Shown here in pieces: positions 24,195 to 33,400 of a stretch of 48,431 bases of DNA. The translations under genes and the position numbers were made by a program. The DNA is from an uncultured Bacteroidales bacterium (GTDB lineage: Bacteria; Bacteroidota; Bacteroidia; Bacteroidales; FEN-979), in assembly GCA_903959905.1 (NCBI GenBank), contig CAJBYO010000084.1:1-48431 (forward strand), written 5' to 3'. The notes beneath the pieces are model-generated. The model had not been told where the DNA came from. It made no database searches and worked only from the letters and a program-made list of their open reading frames with translations. Each line of letters opens with the position of its first letter. Position 1 is the first letter of the stretch.

Positions 24195-25169
24195 ATGAAA
24201 TCATTTTCATTTAAGTACACAGGACAATGGATGATGCTCACATTATTGATAGTAACATTTACCATGTGTAAAAAGGAAAAAGATCCTGAACCCTCAGCCA
24301 GTAAGAGGATAACAGGATATACCGTTTTTATGAAGGATACGCTGATCATGACATGTGATTTGAATTACAGCGGCAACCTGGTCACAGAACTGGTTATGTA
24401 CGACACCACGTCGACTGTGGAACAGAGGATCATCATCGGATATTCAGGAACCCAAATCACAGGGTCAACCGAATATTGGAATGAAGACGGAACAATGAGT
24501 AAATACAGCAGTAAAGAAATTACCGGCTATTCAGGTGCAAACCCTAACGGGATTATTTCCCGTTATTACAATGCTTCCGGCAATGAAACAAGCGCGTATA
24601 AAACAATCTACGGTTACGATGGTACACTTCTTAAGAGTGCGGAAGAATATCAGGTCTTCAACGGGTCGTGGGAATTAAATAAAACCATCGCCTATTTTTA
24701 CGATAATTCAGGAAAAATCGTTCAGCAAGCGGATACTTTCATGAACTATGGACATATTATAACCTACAAGTATGATGCGGGCCACATGCAGGAAGCGCTG
24801 CAACAGAATTACACCTTCGGTGTTAAAACGAATAACAGCAAAATAACCTACGAAAATATTGGGAGCCTGCCTTCAAACAGAAGCTTATACGACTGGATTT
24901 CAGGTGCGTGGGTAAAATCAATTAATGAAGATTATACTTACAACAGTGACGGAACCCTGGCCTCAACCCGGACAGAATGGACTGAGTCAAATTTTAAATA
25001 CAACGTAATTTATTTATACGGTGACGGTTCCGGGAACTACCGCGAGTGCTTGAAAACGATAGGAGGAGTGATGATTCTGCCCGGCGAACCTGCACCTTAC
25101 CCGGTTAAATCCACCAAGTCATTGCCGTGGACCTCGTTGTCGGGAGATTTAATATTTGCCCCCCGTTAA
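24195..25169 (+). CDS. Lipoprotein-like secreted protein with YD-like strand repeats
   Basis: A 324-aa exported protein. The start at 24195 (MKSFSFKYTG) places a hydrophobic segment at about 12-24 ending in TMC-KKEKDPEPS, a likely though non-canonical lipobox. The remainder is built from about 20-residue strand repeats with Tyr/Asp/Gly at turns (IYGYDGTLLKSAEEY, YFYDNSGKIVQQ, YTYNSDGTLAST), resembling RHS/YD repeats or DUF4595-type shells. Upstream residues from an earlier ATG (24063) are not conserved-looking. No enzyme motif was seen; a surface or adhesive role is only a guess. Confidence 0.78.
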   Translation: MKSFSFKYTGQWMMLTLLIVTFTMCKKEKDPEPSASKRITGYTVFMKDTLIMTCDLNYSGNLVTELVMYDTTSTVEQRIIIGYSGTQITGSTEYWNEDGTMSKYSSKEITGYSGANPNGIISRYYNASGNETSAYKTIYGYDGTLLKSAEEYQVFNGSWELNKTIAYFYDNSGKIVQQADTFMNYGHIITYKYDAGHMQEALQQNYTFGVKTNNSKITYENIGSLPSNRSLYDWISGAWVKSINEDYTYNSDGTLASTRTEWTESNFKYNVIYLYGDGSGNYRECLKTIGGVMILPGEPAPYPVKSTKSLPWTSLSGDLIFAPR

Positions 25170-25236
25170 AGAACCAGCTGTAAGGCGCATGATGTAAACG
25201 TCGCAGGCAACGGGTTATATACAAGTAGCTTAAAGA

Positions 25237-25533
25237 TTACTGATCCTTTTGCACAAATTCACTGAACCCCTGTGCAAAGCTCCTCACTTCAAATTCAATG
25301 ATGGAGTATTCGGCGACCCCGTGGATGACATAGGGGTCGTTTTTCATGATCTCCAGGGCTTCTGGCTTTCCCGGCGCATTCAACAGGATGAAGCCGCCTG
25401 TTCTGGGTACCTGCGGGCCCGAGCAGATGGTGATGCCTTGTTCATAGAGGTTTTTCAGGAATGCACGGTGGGCTGCCAGGTGCCGGTCAACTTCTTCCAG
25501 GGGTTTCAGGTAAACGGAATGGATAGCGAACAT
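25237..25533 (-). CDS. YCII-family (YciI-like) protein
   Basis: A 98-aa YCII-domain protein of ferredoxin-like fold. It begins MFAIHSVYLKPLEEVD, with a conserved His in AAHRAFLKNLYEQG and the usual strand GGFILLNAPGKPEALEIMKNDPYV. YciI-like proteins are small, possibly catalytic (His-Asp) proteins of uncertain function. The frame stays open for another 98 codons upstream because the 7-bp repeat array has no stop; the start at 25533 is chosen because a TACCTTTGC box lies 16 bp before it and because the domain starts there. Confidence 0.88.
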   Translation of the reverse strand: MFAIHSVYLKPLEEVDRHLAAHRAFLKNLYEQGITICSGPQVPRTGGFILLNAPGKPEALEIMKNDPYVIHGVAEYSIIEFEVRSFAQGFSEFVQKDQ

Positions 25534-25548
25534 GGATTGGGTTTTTGG

Positions 25549-25556
25549 CAAAGGTA
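25549..25556 (-). promoter_or_regulatory. -7 promoter box of the YCII gene (TACCTTTG)
   Basis: On the minus strand TACCTTTG, followed by GC, 16 bp before the ATG. A 7-bp repeat array begins about 22 bp upstream. Confidence 0.6.
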
Positions 25557-25577
25557 GGGGAAATGGACGGATATTAT

Positions 25578-25660
25578 GTGACGGGTGACGCGTGACGCGT
25601 GACGGGTGACGCGTGACGCGTGACGGGTGACGGGTGACGGGTGACGCGTGACGCGTGACG
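25578..25660. repeat. 7-bp tandem array GTGACGS, about 12 units
   Basis: Units GTGACGG and GTGACGC in irregular order. Same core (GTGAC) and same position relative to a TACCTTTGC box as the array before aspS, about 1.6 kb away. Confidence 0.9.
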
Positions 25661-25694
25661 GCAGGACTGGAAATTTCTTTCAGACGCTTTGAGA

Positions 25695-25731
25695 AAAATG
25701 CAGCAGCTGGTATTTTCAATTGCTGCATTTT
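25695..25731. terminator. Hairpin with flanking A- and T-runs
   Basis: The stem AAAATGCAGCA / TGCTGCATTTT (11 bp) with a 15-base loop is followed by a T-run on the plus strand. It looks like a bidirectional terminator, but no gene ends next to it, so it may be a relic. The rest of 25661-25970 holds nothing I can identify; small frames there lack support. Confidence 0.4.
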
Positions 25732-25971
25732 TTTTATGAATTGTTCAGCTACAGTATGGAACCGTATAACGTGTATGATTTTTTGTGCCGGGACGGGTTG
25801 ATGAACAGGAAAAAAGATGAATGTCATGGTGATACTAATTGTTATCTTATCAAAAACAGAAGTATCCCATTAAAATATATGTTATGTTTTTTACATTACA
25901 TTAAACTTACAATTAATAAATCCAGGCAACCAGATGTGTAAAATTTTGTCTTATAATTAACTGCGAATTGT

Positions 25972-25979
25972 TAAATTTG
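25972..25979 (+). promoter_or_regulatory. Promoter ahead of the secreted-protein cluster (TAAATTTG)
   Basis: The -7 box TAAATTTG at 25972-25979 has a TTTG at 25945-25948 as -33 element, 23 bp upstream. The start codon at 26123 is about 140 bp downstream, giving a long leader. Confidence 0.5.
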
Positions 25980-26122
25980 TGAGTTGAAAAGAATATCTTC
26001 TTTTCTACCATAACATTGACGAGCCGAATTCTTTATTGATCTTTAAAGAAGGAACAGTGAAATTTTGTTTTGCCTCATTCAGAACTGACATTAAATCAAT
26101 GATAAACCCCAAAATCCAGCCC

Positions 26123-29100
26123 ATGAAAAAGATTTCTTACCTGTTACTTTTAACCATCTTATGTTTGTCCGGGTTCCGCTTGCTGGCTCAAAATTCAAAT
26201 GAAGCACAGCACCCGACGCTGATCACCAGATCTGAAAATGTAATTGAGGTACCATCCATTGCAGCCCAGATCGCATCCGGAAAATTCATCCCTGCCGACG
26301 ACCGGATCAGGGAATACAACCCGAAACACTGGGGAGCCAACACAGCTGTTCCCGGTAAAGGCCTGCCCAAGGGGAATGACCCCCTGTGGCAAAAACAGGC
26401 ACATACCCCCCTTGTGCAGGGCAGGGCGCCGATCCTGAGTTTTGATGCAGCAAGTGCATCAGCCACCCCTTCTGATCCGACCGGTGCGGTTGGGCCAAAT
26501 CATTTTGTAAATTCCTGGAACAGTTCATTCAGGATCTGGGATAAAAGTGGAAATCCGCTGATCGCAGCCGCCTCCCTGGGAACAATTCTCCCCGGAACGA
26601 TGGGCGACCCGATCGTGATGTATGATCCCTTTGCCGACAGGTTTCTGATTACCGAATTCTATTCAAACGGCTTTGATGTGGCCGTAAGTAAAGGCGCCGA
26701 TCCGGTGAACAGCGGCTGGTGGGTTTACCGGTTTGCGACCAATACCTTCCCTGATTATCCAAAATTCTCTGTCTGGTCAGACGGGTATTACATTACAGCC
26801 AATAAAGACCAGGGATCAGCCGGCACCAGCCAGGTTGTTTTTGCCCTGGAACGTGACAAGATGCTTATCGGCAATACCAGTGCACTGATGCTTGGTTTTC
26901 CGCTTACAGGAATTGTAACCAGCGGGTTTTACAGTCCGCTCGGGTTTAATGCCAACGGCCCAACGATGCCCCTGCCGGGAAACGCACCTATTGTTTACAT
27001 GCAGGACGATGCATGGTCAGGTGTTACTTCAGATCACCTTAAAATATGGTCGGTCAATGTAAACTGGACAACTCCGTCAAGTTCAACCATTTCAAGCCCG
27101 CAGATTCTGCCTGTTGCCATCTTTGACGGATTGTTTGACGGAGGTTCGTTTTCAAACCTTCCGCAACCGTCGGGCAGCGACATTGACTGCCTGCAGGCAA
27201 CCATCATGTATATGGCGCAATACAGGAGGTTCGCGACGTATAATACAGTGGTTTTTAATTTCGTTGTTGACCTTGACAATGCGGATAATCATGCAGGAAT
27301 CCGCTGGTATGAATTAAGGCAAACAACCGCCGGTGCACCATGGACGATTTACCAGGAAGGAACCTATGCCCAACCCGGCGGACACAGCGCTTTTTGCGGC
27401 AACATGTGCATGGATATTTATGGCAATATAGGAATGGCATATACCGTTGTAAGTTCCACGCAAAATCCGGCCTTACGGTTTACAGGACGCCTGGCCAGTG
27501 ATCCCCTGGGTACCATGACCCTGGTGGAAGATACTTTCATCAACGGAACTTCGATTGACCCCTCTTCACGTTACGGTGATTATGCTCAGATGACCATAGA
27601 TCCTGTTGACGGAAGAACATTCTGGTCGATTTCAGAGTATTTTGCCAGCGGCAGAAAAAACAGGGCAAGCACTTTCCAGATTGCACCTCCGACGCTTACG
27701 GCACAGTTTTCAGGCACCCCTACCACTGTTTGTACCGGGGGCTCGGTTGTTTTCACAGACCAATCGCTTGCCTCACCCACTTCATGGACCTGGAGTTTCC
27801 CGGGAGGCACCCCGTCAGGTTTTGTCGGACAAACCCCGCCGGCCATCACTTACAATACGGCAGGTGTATATGACGTAACGCTTACTGTATCTGATGGTTC
27901 AACCACCGATCCTGAAGTCAAAACCGGCTATATAACCGTAAAAGATGTGATCGCTAATTTTACCGGAACCCCAACCACCGTGGTTGTTGGCAACTCGGTG
28001 ACCTTTACTGATTTTTCCTCATGCACCCCTGCAACATGGGCATGGTCTTTCCCGGGCGGCACGCCTTCCTCATCCAGCCTGCAAACCCCTCCGCCAATTT
28101 CGTATCTCACAACAGGCACCTATGATGTGTCGCTTACTGTGACAAAGGCCGGTGGTACAGACACCAAAACAAGGACCGGGTATATTACCGTGACTCCCCC
28201 GATTTTCAACATTACCAACGGATCCATCACCACCTGCAACGGCGATTTTTATGATACCGGCGGACCGACCGGAGCCTATCAGGATGGTGAAACAATTACT
28301 GAAACCTTTTACCCGGCAACTGCAGGGAACATGATGCGGTTTACTTTCACTTCATTCAGTACGGAATCAGGATATGACACCCTGACGATTTACAATGGGA
28401 TAAACTCTTCTGCTCCACTCATCGGGAAATACCATGGATCAGTGAGCCCCGGCATGGTTACGGCATCAAATGTATCCGGCGCCCTCACCTTCCGCTTCCG
28501 TTCCGATGCCAGTGTGACCTCAACAGGGTGGGCGGCCACAATCAGCTGCTACAACATCACTGTTCCTCCGGTGGCAGATTTTTCGGCATCAACCACGAAC
28601 CCGACCCTGGGACAAACTGTTACATTTACTGACCTGTCAACAAATGTTCCAACCTCATGGATCTGGTCATTCACCCCTGCATCGGTAATCTATGTCGGCG
28701 GAACAACTGCCGCTTCCAAGAATCCGCAGGTTCAGTTCACCGCTTTGGGGCCTTACTCTGTTACCCTTACAGCTACAAACGGTTATGGTTCAAATACAAT
28801 AACCAAAACGAATTATATCAATGTGACCAACTGTACATTTACTACCCTGCCCTTTTCCGAGAGTTTCAGTGGCACAGTAATCCCAAGTTGCTGGACCCAG
28901 GTTGACAACCAGGGCGGCGGCCAGGTATGGCAGTTCGGCACCCTCACCACCCAGAGCCCCAACCCTGTTCTGACGGGCAACTATGCTTATTTATGCAGCG
29001 ATTGCTACGGCAGCGGAAACACACAAAATGTTGACCTGGTAAGTCCTTCCATGAATCTTTCGGACTACACGGGTATCAACCTGCAATTCAGCTACTATTT

Positions 29101-30397
29101 TAAAAGTTATTCAGGGTCATCGGGAACTTTGTCATACAGCCTGAACAATGGTTCAACATGGACTCCAATTCAGCAGTTTACTGCGACTTCTGCCACCAAC
29201 CCGGTTGTGTTTTCCCAGACAATCGCAGCGCTGGCAGGTCAGTCGCAGGTGAAATTCAAATGGAACTATACCGGAACATGGGGATACTATTGGGCTGTTG
29301 ACAACGTCCAGGTTACCGGCACCTGTATTTCAACGCTACCGGTCAGCATCGCCGTCAGCGCAACCACAAACCCGGTATGCGCAAACACGCCTGTTCTGTT
29401 TACGGCCACTCCTGCAAACGGAGGCACCACCCCTTCATTCCAGTGGAAGGTAAATGGCACCAGCATTAACGGAGCCAGCAATTCTACCTATACCTATGTG
29501 CCAACCAACGGGAACGCCGTGACCTGTGTGCTTATTTCCAGTTTAAAGTGCGTAACCGGCAATCCGGCCACCTCAAATTCACTTTCCATGATTGTGAACC
29601 CGCCACTTTCTGTCAGCGTGTCAATTGTCGCTTCAGCAAACCCGGTTAATGCCGGATCTTCTGTGACCTTTACCGCAACCCCTGTAAATGGCGGTTCCAC
29701 ACCTGTATATCAGTGGCAGGTGAACGGCAACAATGCCGGCACCAACAGCAATTTCTTCACCTATGTCCCGGCCAACGGAGACATTGTTTCATGCATTCTG
29801 ACCTCAGGCGAGGCTTGCGTTTCCGGCAATCCGGCCATGTCGGCGGCCATCACCATGGCAGTGAACAGTATTCCGGTGATCAGAAATATCAATGACATCA
29901 CCGTTTCGGGCACCCAGTGTTTTGATGCGCTGCAGTCCATTCTTGTCGCCGGCAATGGAACCTCATTCCTGGTCTCCACCGGGGGCATTGCAACAATGAT
30001 AGCCGGAGAAAACATTCTTTACTACCCTGGAACATATGTTGAGCCGGGTGGCTACATGCTTGGTTACATTGCACCGCAAGGCCCGTGGTGTACCACCCCT
30101 GCCATGCCGGCATTGGTAGCAGGCACAAAAGGAGCAAGTCAGCTGGTTGACCAAACATCATACAGGATCTTTCCCAATCCCACCGCCGGGAATTTCATGC
30201 TGGAATGGGATACAAAAGGCACTCCGCAAAAATACCTTGTTGAGATCTACGACATGAAAGGAACGAAACTGCTTTCCAGGGAACTGTCTGGTGAGCAGAA
30301 ACGTGAATTCTCCTTGTCCGGTAAGCCTGCAGGTATCTACCTGATCCGCATTATCGGAAGTCTTACTTCAGGCACCACGAGGATTATCAAACAATAG
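26123..30397 (+). CDS. Large secreted propeller-like/PKD/CUB multidomain protein, T9SS cargo
   Basis: A 1424-aa exported protein. The start at 26123 gives a clean signal peptide (MKKISYLLLL to LAQN); an in-frame ATG at 26036 adds 29 residues without signal character. Residues about 90-520 are an all-beta, propeller-like domain with no recognised active site. Then follow two PKD domains (about 525-690, each with WSFPGGTPS), a CUB-like domain (692-812), a third PKD (815-902), a jelly-roll domain (905-1070, VDNQGGGQVWQFG), two Ig-like repeats (1071-1250), a Cys-flanked module (1252-1328, QCFDALQ to GYIAPQGPWC) and a T9SS type A sorting domain (from about 1346, FPNPTAGNFMLEW). Likely anchored on the cell surface or released; it may bind polymer or protein. 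Confidence 0.88.
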   Translation: MKKISYLLLLTILCLSGFRLLAQNSNEAQHPTLITRSENVIEVPSIAAQIASGKFIPADDRIREYNPKHWGANTAVPGKGLPKGNDPLWQKQAHTPLVQGRAPILSFDAASASATPSDPTGAVGPNHFVNSWNSSFRIWDKSGNPLIAAASLGTILPGTMGDPIVMYDPFADRFLITEFYSNGFDVAVSKGADPVNSGWWVYRFATNTFPDYPKFSVWSDGYYITANKDQGSAGTSQVVFALERDKMLIGNTSALMLGFPLTGIVTSGFYSPLGFNANGPTMPLPGNAPIVYMQDDAWSGVTSDHLKIWSVNVNWTTPSSSTISSPQILPVAIFDGLFDGGSFSNLPQPSGSDIDCLQATIMYMAQYRRFATYNTVVFNFVVDLDNADNHAGIRWYELRQTTAGAPWTIYQEGTYAQPGGHSAFCGNMCMDIYGNIGMAYTVVSSTQNPALRFTGRLASDPLGTMTLVEDTFINGTSIDPSSRYGDYAQMTIDPVDGRTFWSISEYFASGRKNRASTFQIAPPTLTAQFSGTPTTVCTGGSVVFTDQSLASPTSWTWSFPGGTPSGFVGQTPPAITYNTAGVYDVTLTVSDGSTTDPEVKTGYITVKDVIANFTGTPTTVVVGNSVTFTDFSSCTPATWAWSFPGGTPSSSSLQTPPPISYLTTGTYDVSLTVTKAGGTDTKTRTGYITVTPPIFNITNGSITTCNGDFYDTGGPTGAYQDGETITETFYPATAGNMMRFTFTSFSTESGYDTLTIYNGINSSAPLIGKYHGSVSPGMVTASNVSGALTFRFRSDASVTSTGWAATISCYNITVPPVADFSASTTNPTLGQTVTFTDLSTNVPTSWIWSFTPASVIYVGGTTAASKNPQVQFTALGPYSVTLTATNGYGSNTITKTNYINVTNCTFTTLPFSESFSGTVIPSCWTQVDNQGGGQVWQFGTLTTQSPNPVLTGNYAYLCSDCYGSGNTQNVDLVSPSMNLSDYTGINLQFSYYFKSYSGSSGTLSYSLNNGSTWTPIQQFTATSATNPVVFSQTIAALAGQSQVKFKWNYTGTWGYYWAVDNVQVTGTCISTLPVSIAVSATTNPVCANTPVLFTATPANGGTTPSFQWKVNGTSINGASNSTYTYVPTNGNAVTCVLISSLKCVTGNPATSNSLSMIVNPPLSVSVSIVASANPVNAGSSVTFTATPVNGGSTPVYQWQVNGNNAGTNSNFFTYVPANGDIVSCILTSGEACVSGNPAMSAAITMAVNSIPVIRNINDITVSGTQCFDALQSILVAGNGTSFLVSTGGIATMIAGENILYYPGTYVEPGGYMLGYIAPQGPWCTTPAMPALVAGTKGASQLVDQTSYRIFPNPTAGNFMLEWDTKGTPQKYLVEIYDMKGTKLLSRELSGEQKREFSLSGKPAGIYLIRIIGSLTSGTTRIIKQ

Positions 30398-30465
30398 TCA
30401 AATAGCGTTTCTGCCTTTTCTTTAGTATAAACAGCATCTTTAATAATGAACCAACCTTAATCCAC

Positions 30466-33400
30466 ATGAAACAAATTCTGAATTATCTTATTCTGGCAGC
30501 ATTGGTTTTAACCTGTTCACCCGGTTTTGCGCAACAACCGAACCAGTCGGCCCCTAAAAAAACCGTAAAAGTCCAGGTCGACACGAGGGTTGACAACATG
30601 CGGTACTGGATGGAAAAGGCAGAGCAGGGCTCTACGCCATACAATCCGAACATTCCGATAGCTCCGGCTATCTACAAGGGCAGCCAGATAAGGTCTAATG
30701 GGGTTAAAACAGTAAACTCACCAGACGTTCCAGTTACGAACCTTACCAATGTTACAGAAAGTGAGAACTCGGTTTTCGTTGATCCCAACAATGCCGATTA
30801 CATTCTGAACTCGAATAATTCAACAACATGGACTGGCAGCACAGTTGGGTCGCTATATGGCGCTAATTATTTTCAGTCTTCCAATGCAGGAATTGGATGG
30901 GTTGGGACCCCCAGCGGTGCGGGCGGGGCTAATTCGGGTGACCCTACAACGGCTATCGGCCTGAACGGACGTGAATATGTGAATTTCATCAGCAGTGCCA
31001 GCGGACAGGGAATCGCTTATTCAGATAACGGAACTACATGGTCAACTGCCACTGTAGCACCAAACCCGGGCAGTATGGCCGATAAAAACCACATGTGGAT
31101 CGATAATAAAAGCACCAGTCCTTATGAAGGAAACCTTTATGTGGCATGGACCGACTTTGGCGGTTCAGATGATGCGGAAATAAAAACAGCCAGGTCCACT
31201 GATGACGGGCTAACCTGGAGCACTCCCGTAAAACTAAGCGCTGCCATCGCTGCAGGAAGCCATAACCAGGGTGTAAATATTCAAACGGGTCCCAATGGTG
31301 AAGTTTATGCTGCCTGGGCGGTCTATGACAGCTGGCCTTCTGATGAAACAGCCATTGGGTTTGCGAAATCAACCAACGGTGGCGCCACCTATGCTGCCGG
31401 AAGCAGGATCATAAGCAATATCAAGGGGATCAGAACAACAGCGGTAGGCAAAAACCACCGGGTGAATTCATTCCCGGCAATGGCAGTGGATATCAGCGGC
31501 GGCCCAAACAATGGTAATATATATATTGTCTGGACGAATGTTGGCACGCCGGGAATAAACACAGGGACAAATAAAAGTGTTTATATCATACGGTCAACCA
31601 ACGGAGGAACTTCCTGGTCAACCCCAGTCAGAGTAAACCAGGGGCCCAACACAGCAGGCAAGGAAGCCTATTTCCCCTGGATCAGTTGCGATCCCGTGAC
31701 AGGAGTGCTGAGTGTCGTGTTTTATGATGACAGAAACGTAACCAGTACGCAATGTGAAGTTTTTGCGGCATACTCAACGGATGCAGGCAATAACTGGACA
31801 GACTTCCAGGTGAGCGATGTGGCATTTACCCCGGCAGCAATTCCCGGACTTGCAGGCGGGTACATGGGTGATTATCTTGGTATTACATCATTAAACGGGA
31901 AAGTCTACCCATGCTGGACCGATAACCGGGGTGGCATTTACATGACCTATGTTTCGCCTTTTACCATTGGACTTAATGCTGGCTTTGCAGTGAATAGCAC
32001 AACAATCTGTTCCGGCTCAGGTGTCACCTTTACCGATGGATCTTCAGGACCTCCGACCTCATGGACATGGAGTTTCCCCGGCGGCACACCTTCAAGCTAT
32101 GTCGGTCAAACTCCGCCAACCATTACATACAACCTGCCTGGTAACTATGATGTTTCTCTTACCGTAACGGATGCCACAGGTACCGATACTGAAACAAAAA
32201 CAGGTTTTATTACTGTAAAGGACCTGATCGCCGATTTTACGGGAACACCCACCACAGTGGTTGTTGGCAATTCTGTGACTTTTACCGAAAATTCATCATG
32301 CAGTCCGGCAACCTGGACCTGGTCATTCCCCGGCGGTACGCCTTCAGGCTTCACCGGTCAGACGCCTCCTGCGATAACTTACAACACCCTTGGAACATAC
32401 GACGTAACCCTTACAGTGAGCAAGCCGGGAAGCAGTGATATAAAAACAAGGGTTGGCTATATTGTTGTGACCCCACCCATTTTTAACATTACGAATGGTA
32501 CAATTACAACATGTACCGGTGATTTTTACGACTCAGGTGGATCAACAGGGTCATACCAGAATGACGAAAGTTTCACGGAGACCTTTTACCCGTCAACCGC
32601 CGGGAATATGATACGGTTTAATTTCACCTCATTCAGTACGGAATCAGGGTATGATTTTTTAAAAATATACGACGGGATAAACACCGCTGCTACACTGATA
32701 GGATCTTACTCCGGAACCACCAGCCCGGGCACGGTAACGGCCACCAATGCATCCGGGGCCCTTACATTCGTTTTTACTTCAGATATCAGTGTAGTTTCAA
32801 CAGGCTGGGCCGCAACAATCAGTTGCTTTAATCCCAATGTGCCGCCTGTGGCAAATTTTTCAGCAACTCCACTAAACCCGCTGGTTGGTCAGACGGTTAC
32901 TTTTACTGATTTATCAGCGAATACGCCGACCTCCTGGGCATGGTCATTCATCCCGTCGACGGTAACCTATGTTGGTGGCACAAGCGCATCATCAAAGAAT
33001 CCGCAGGTACAATTTTCAGCGCTTGGATTCTATTCCGCTACTTTAACAGCCACCAATGCTTATGGAAACAATTCAGTGACCAAAACAAACTATATCAATG
33101 TGATCAACTGCACTGTAAATACTTTCCCGTGGTCAGAAGGCTTTGAAAACGGAGGCCTGATCCCCGGTTGCTGGACACAGGAGCAGGTGAACAGTTCAGG
33201 CGTTAACTGGGTCTTTTTAACCGGCAGTGGCAACGGAAATCCGGCAACGGCTCATGGCGGCACTTATAATGCATGTTTGAAAGATGCTACATCAGCAGAC
33301 AATAAAACAAAGCTTGTTACCCCGGCATTGAACCTGTCATCGGTGAGCAGCCCCCAGCTAAAATTCTGGCATACCCAGGCTTACTGGTCTCCAGACCAGG

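Noticed and set aside
25720..25941. 73-aa plus-strand frame in the gap before the secreted cluster
   Set aside because: It starts inside the hairpin arm, is AT-driven, and has no domain, signal peptide or promoter of its own.
30466..31980. Active sialidase
   Set aside because: Asp-box motifs are present, but the arginine triad and catalytic Tyr/Asp were not found, so only the fold is suggested.
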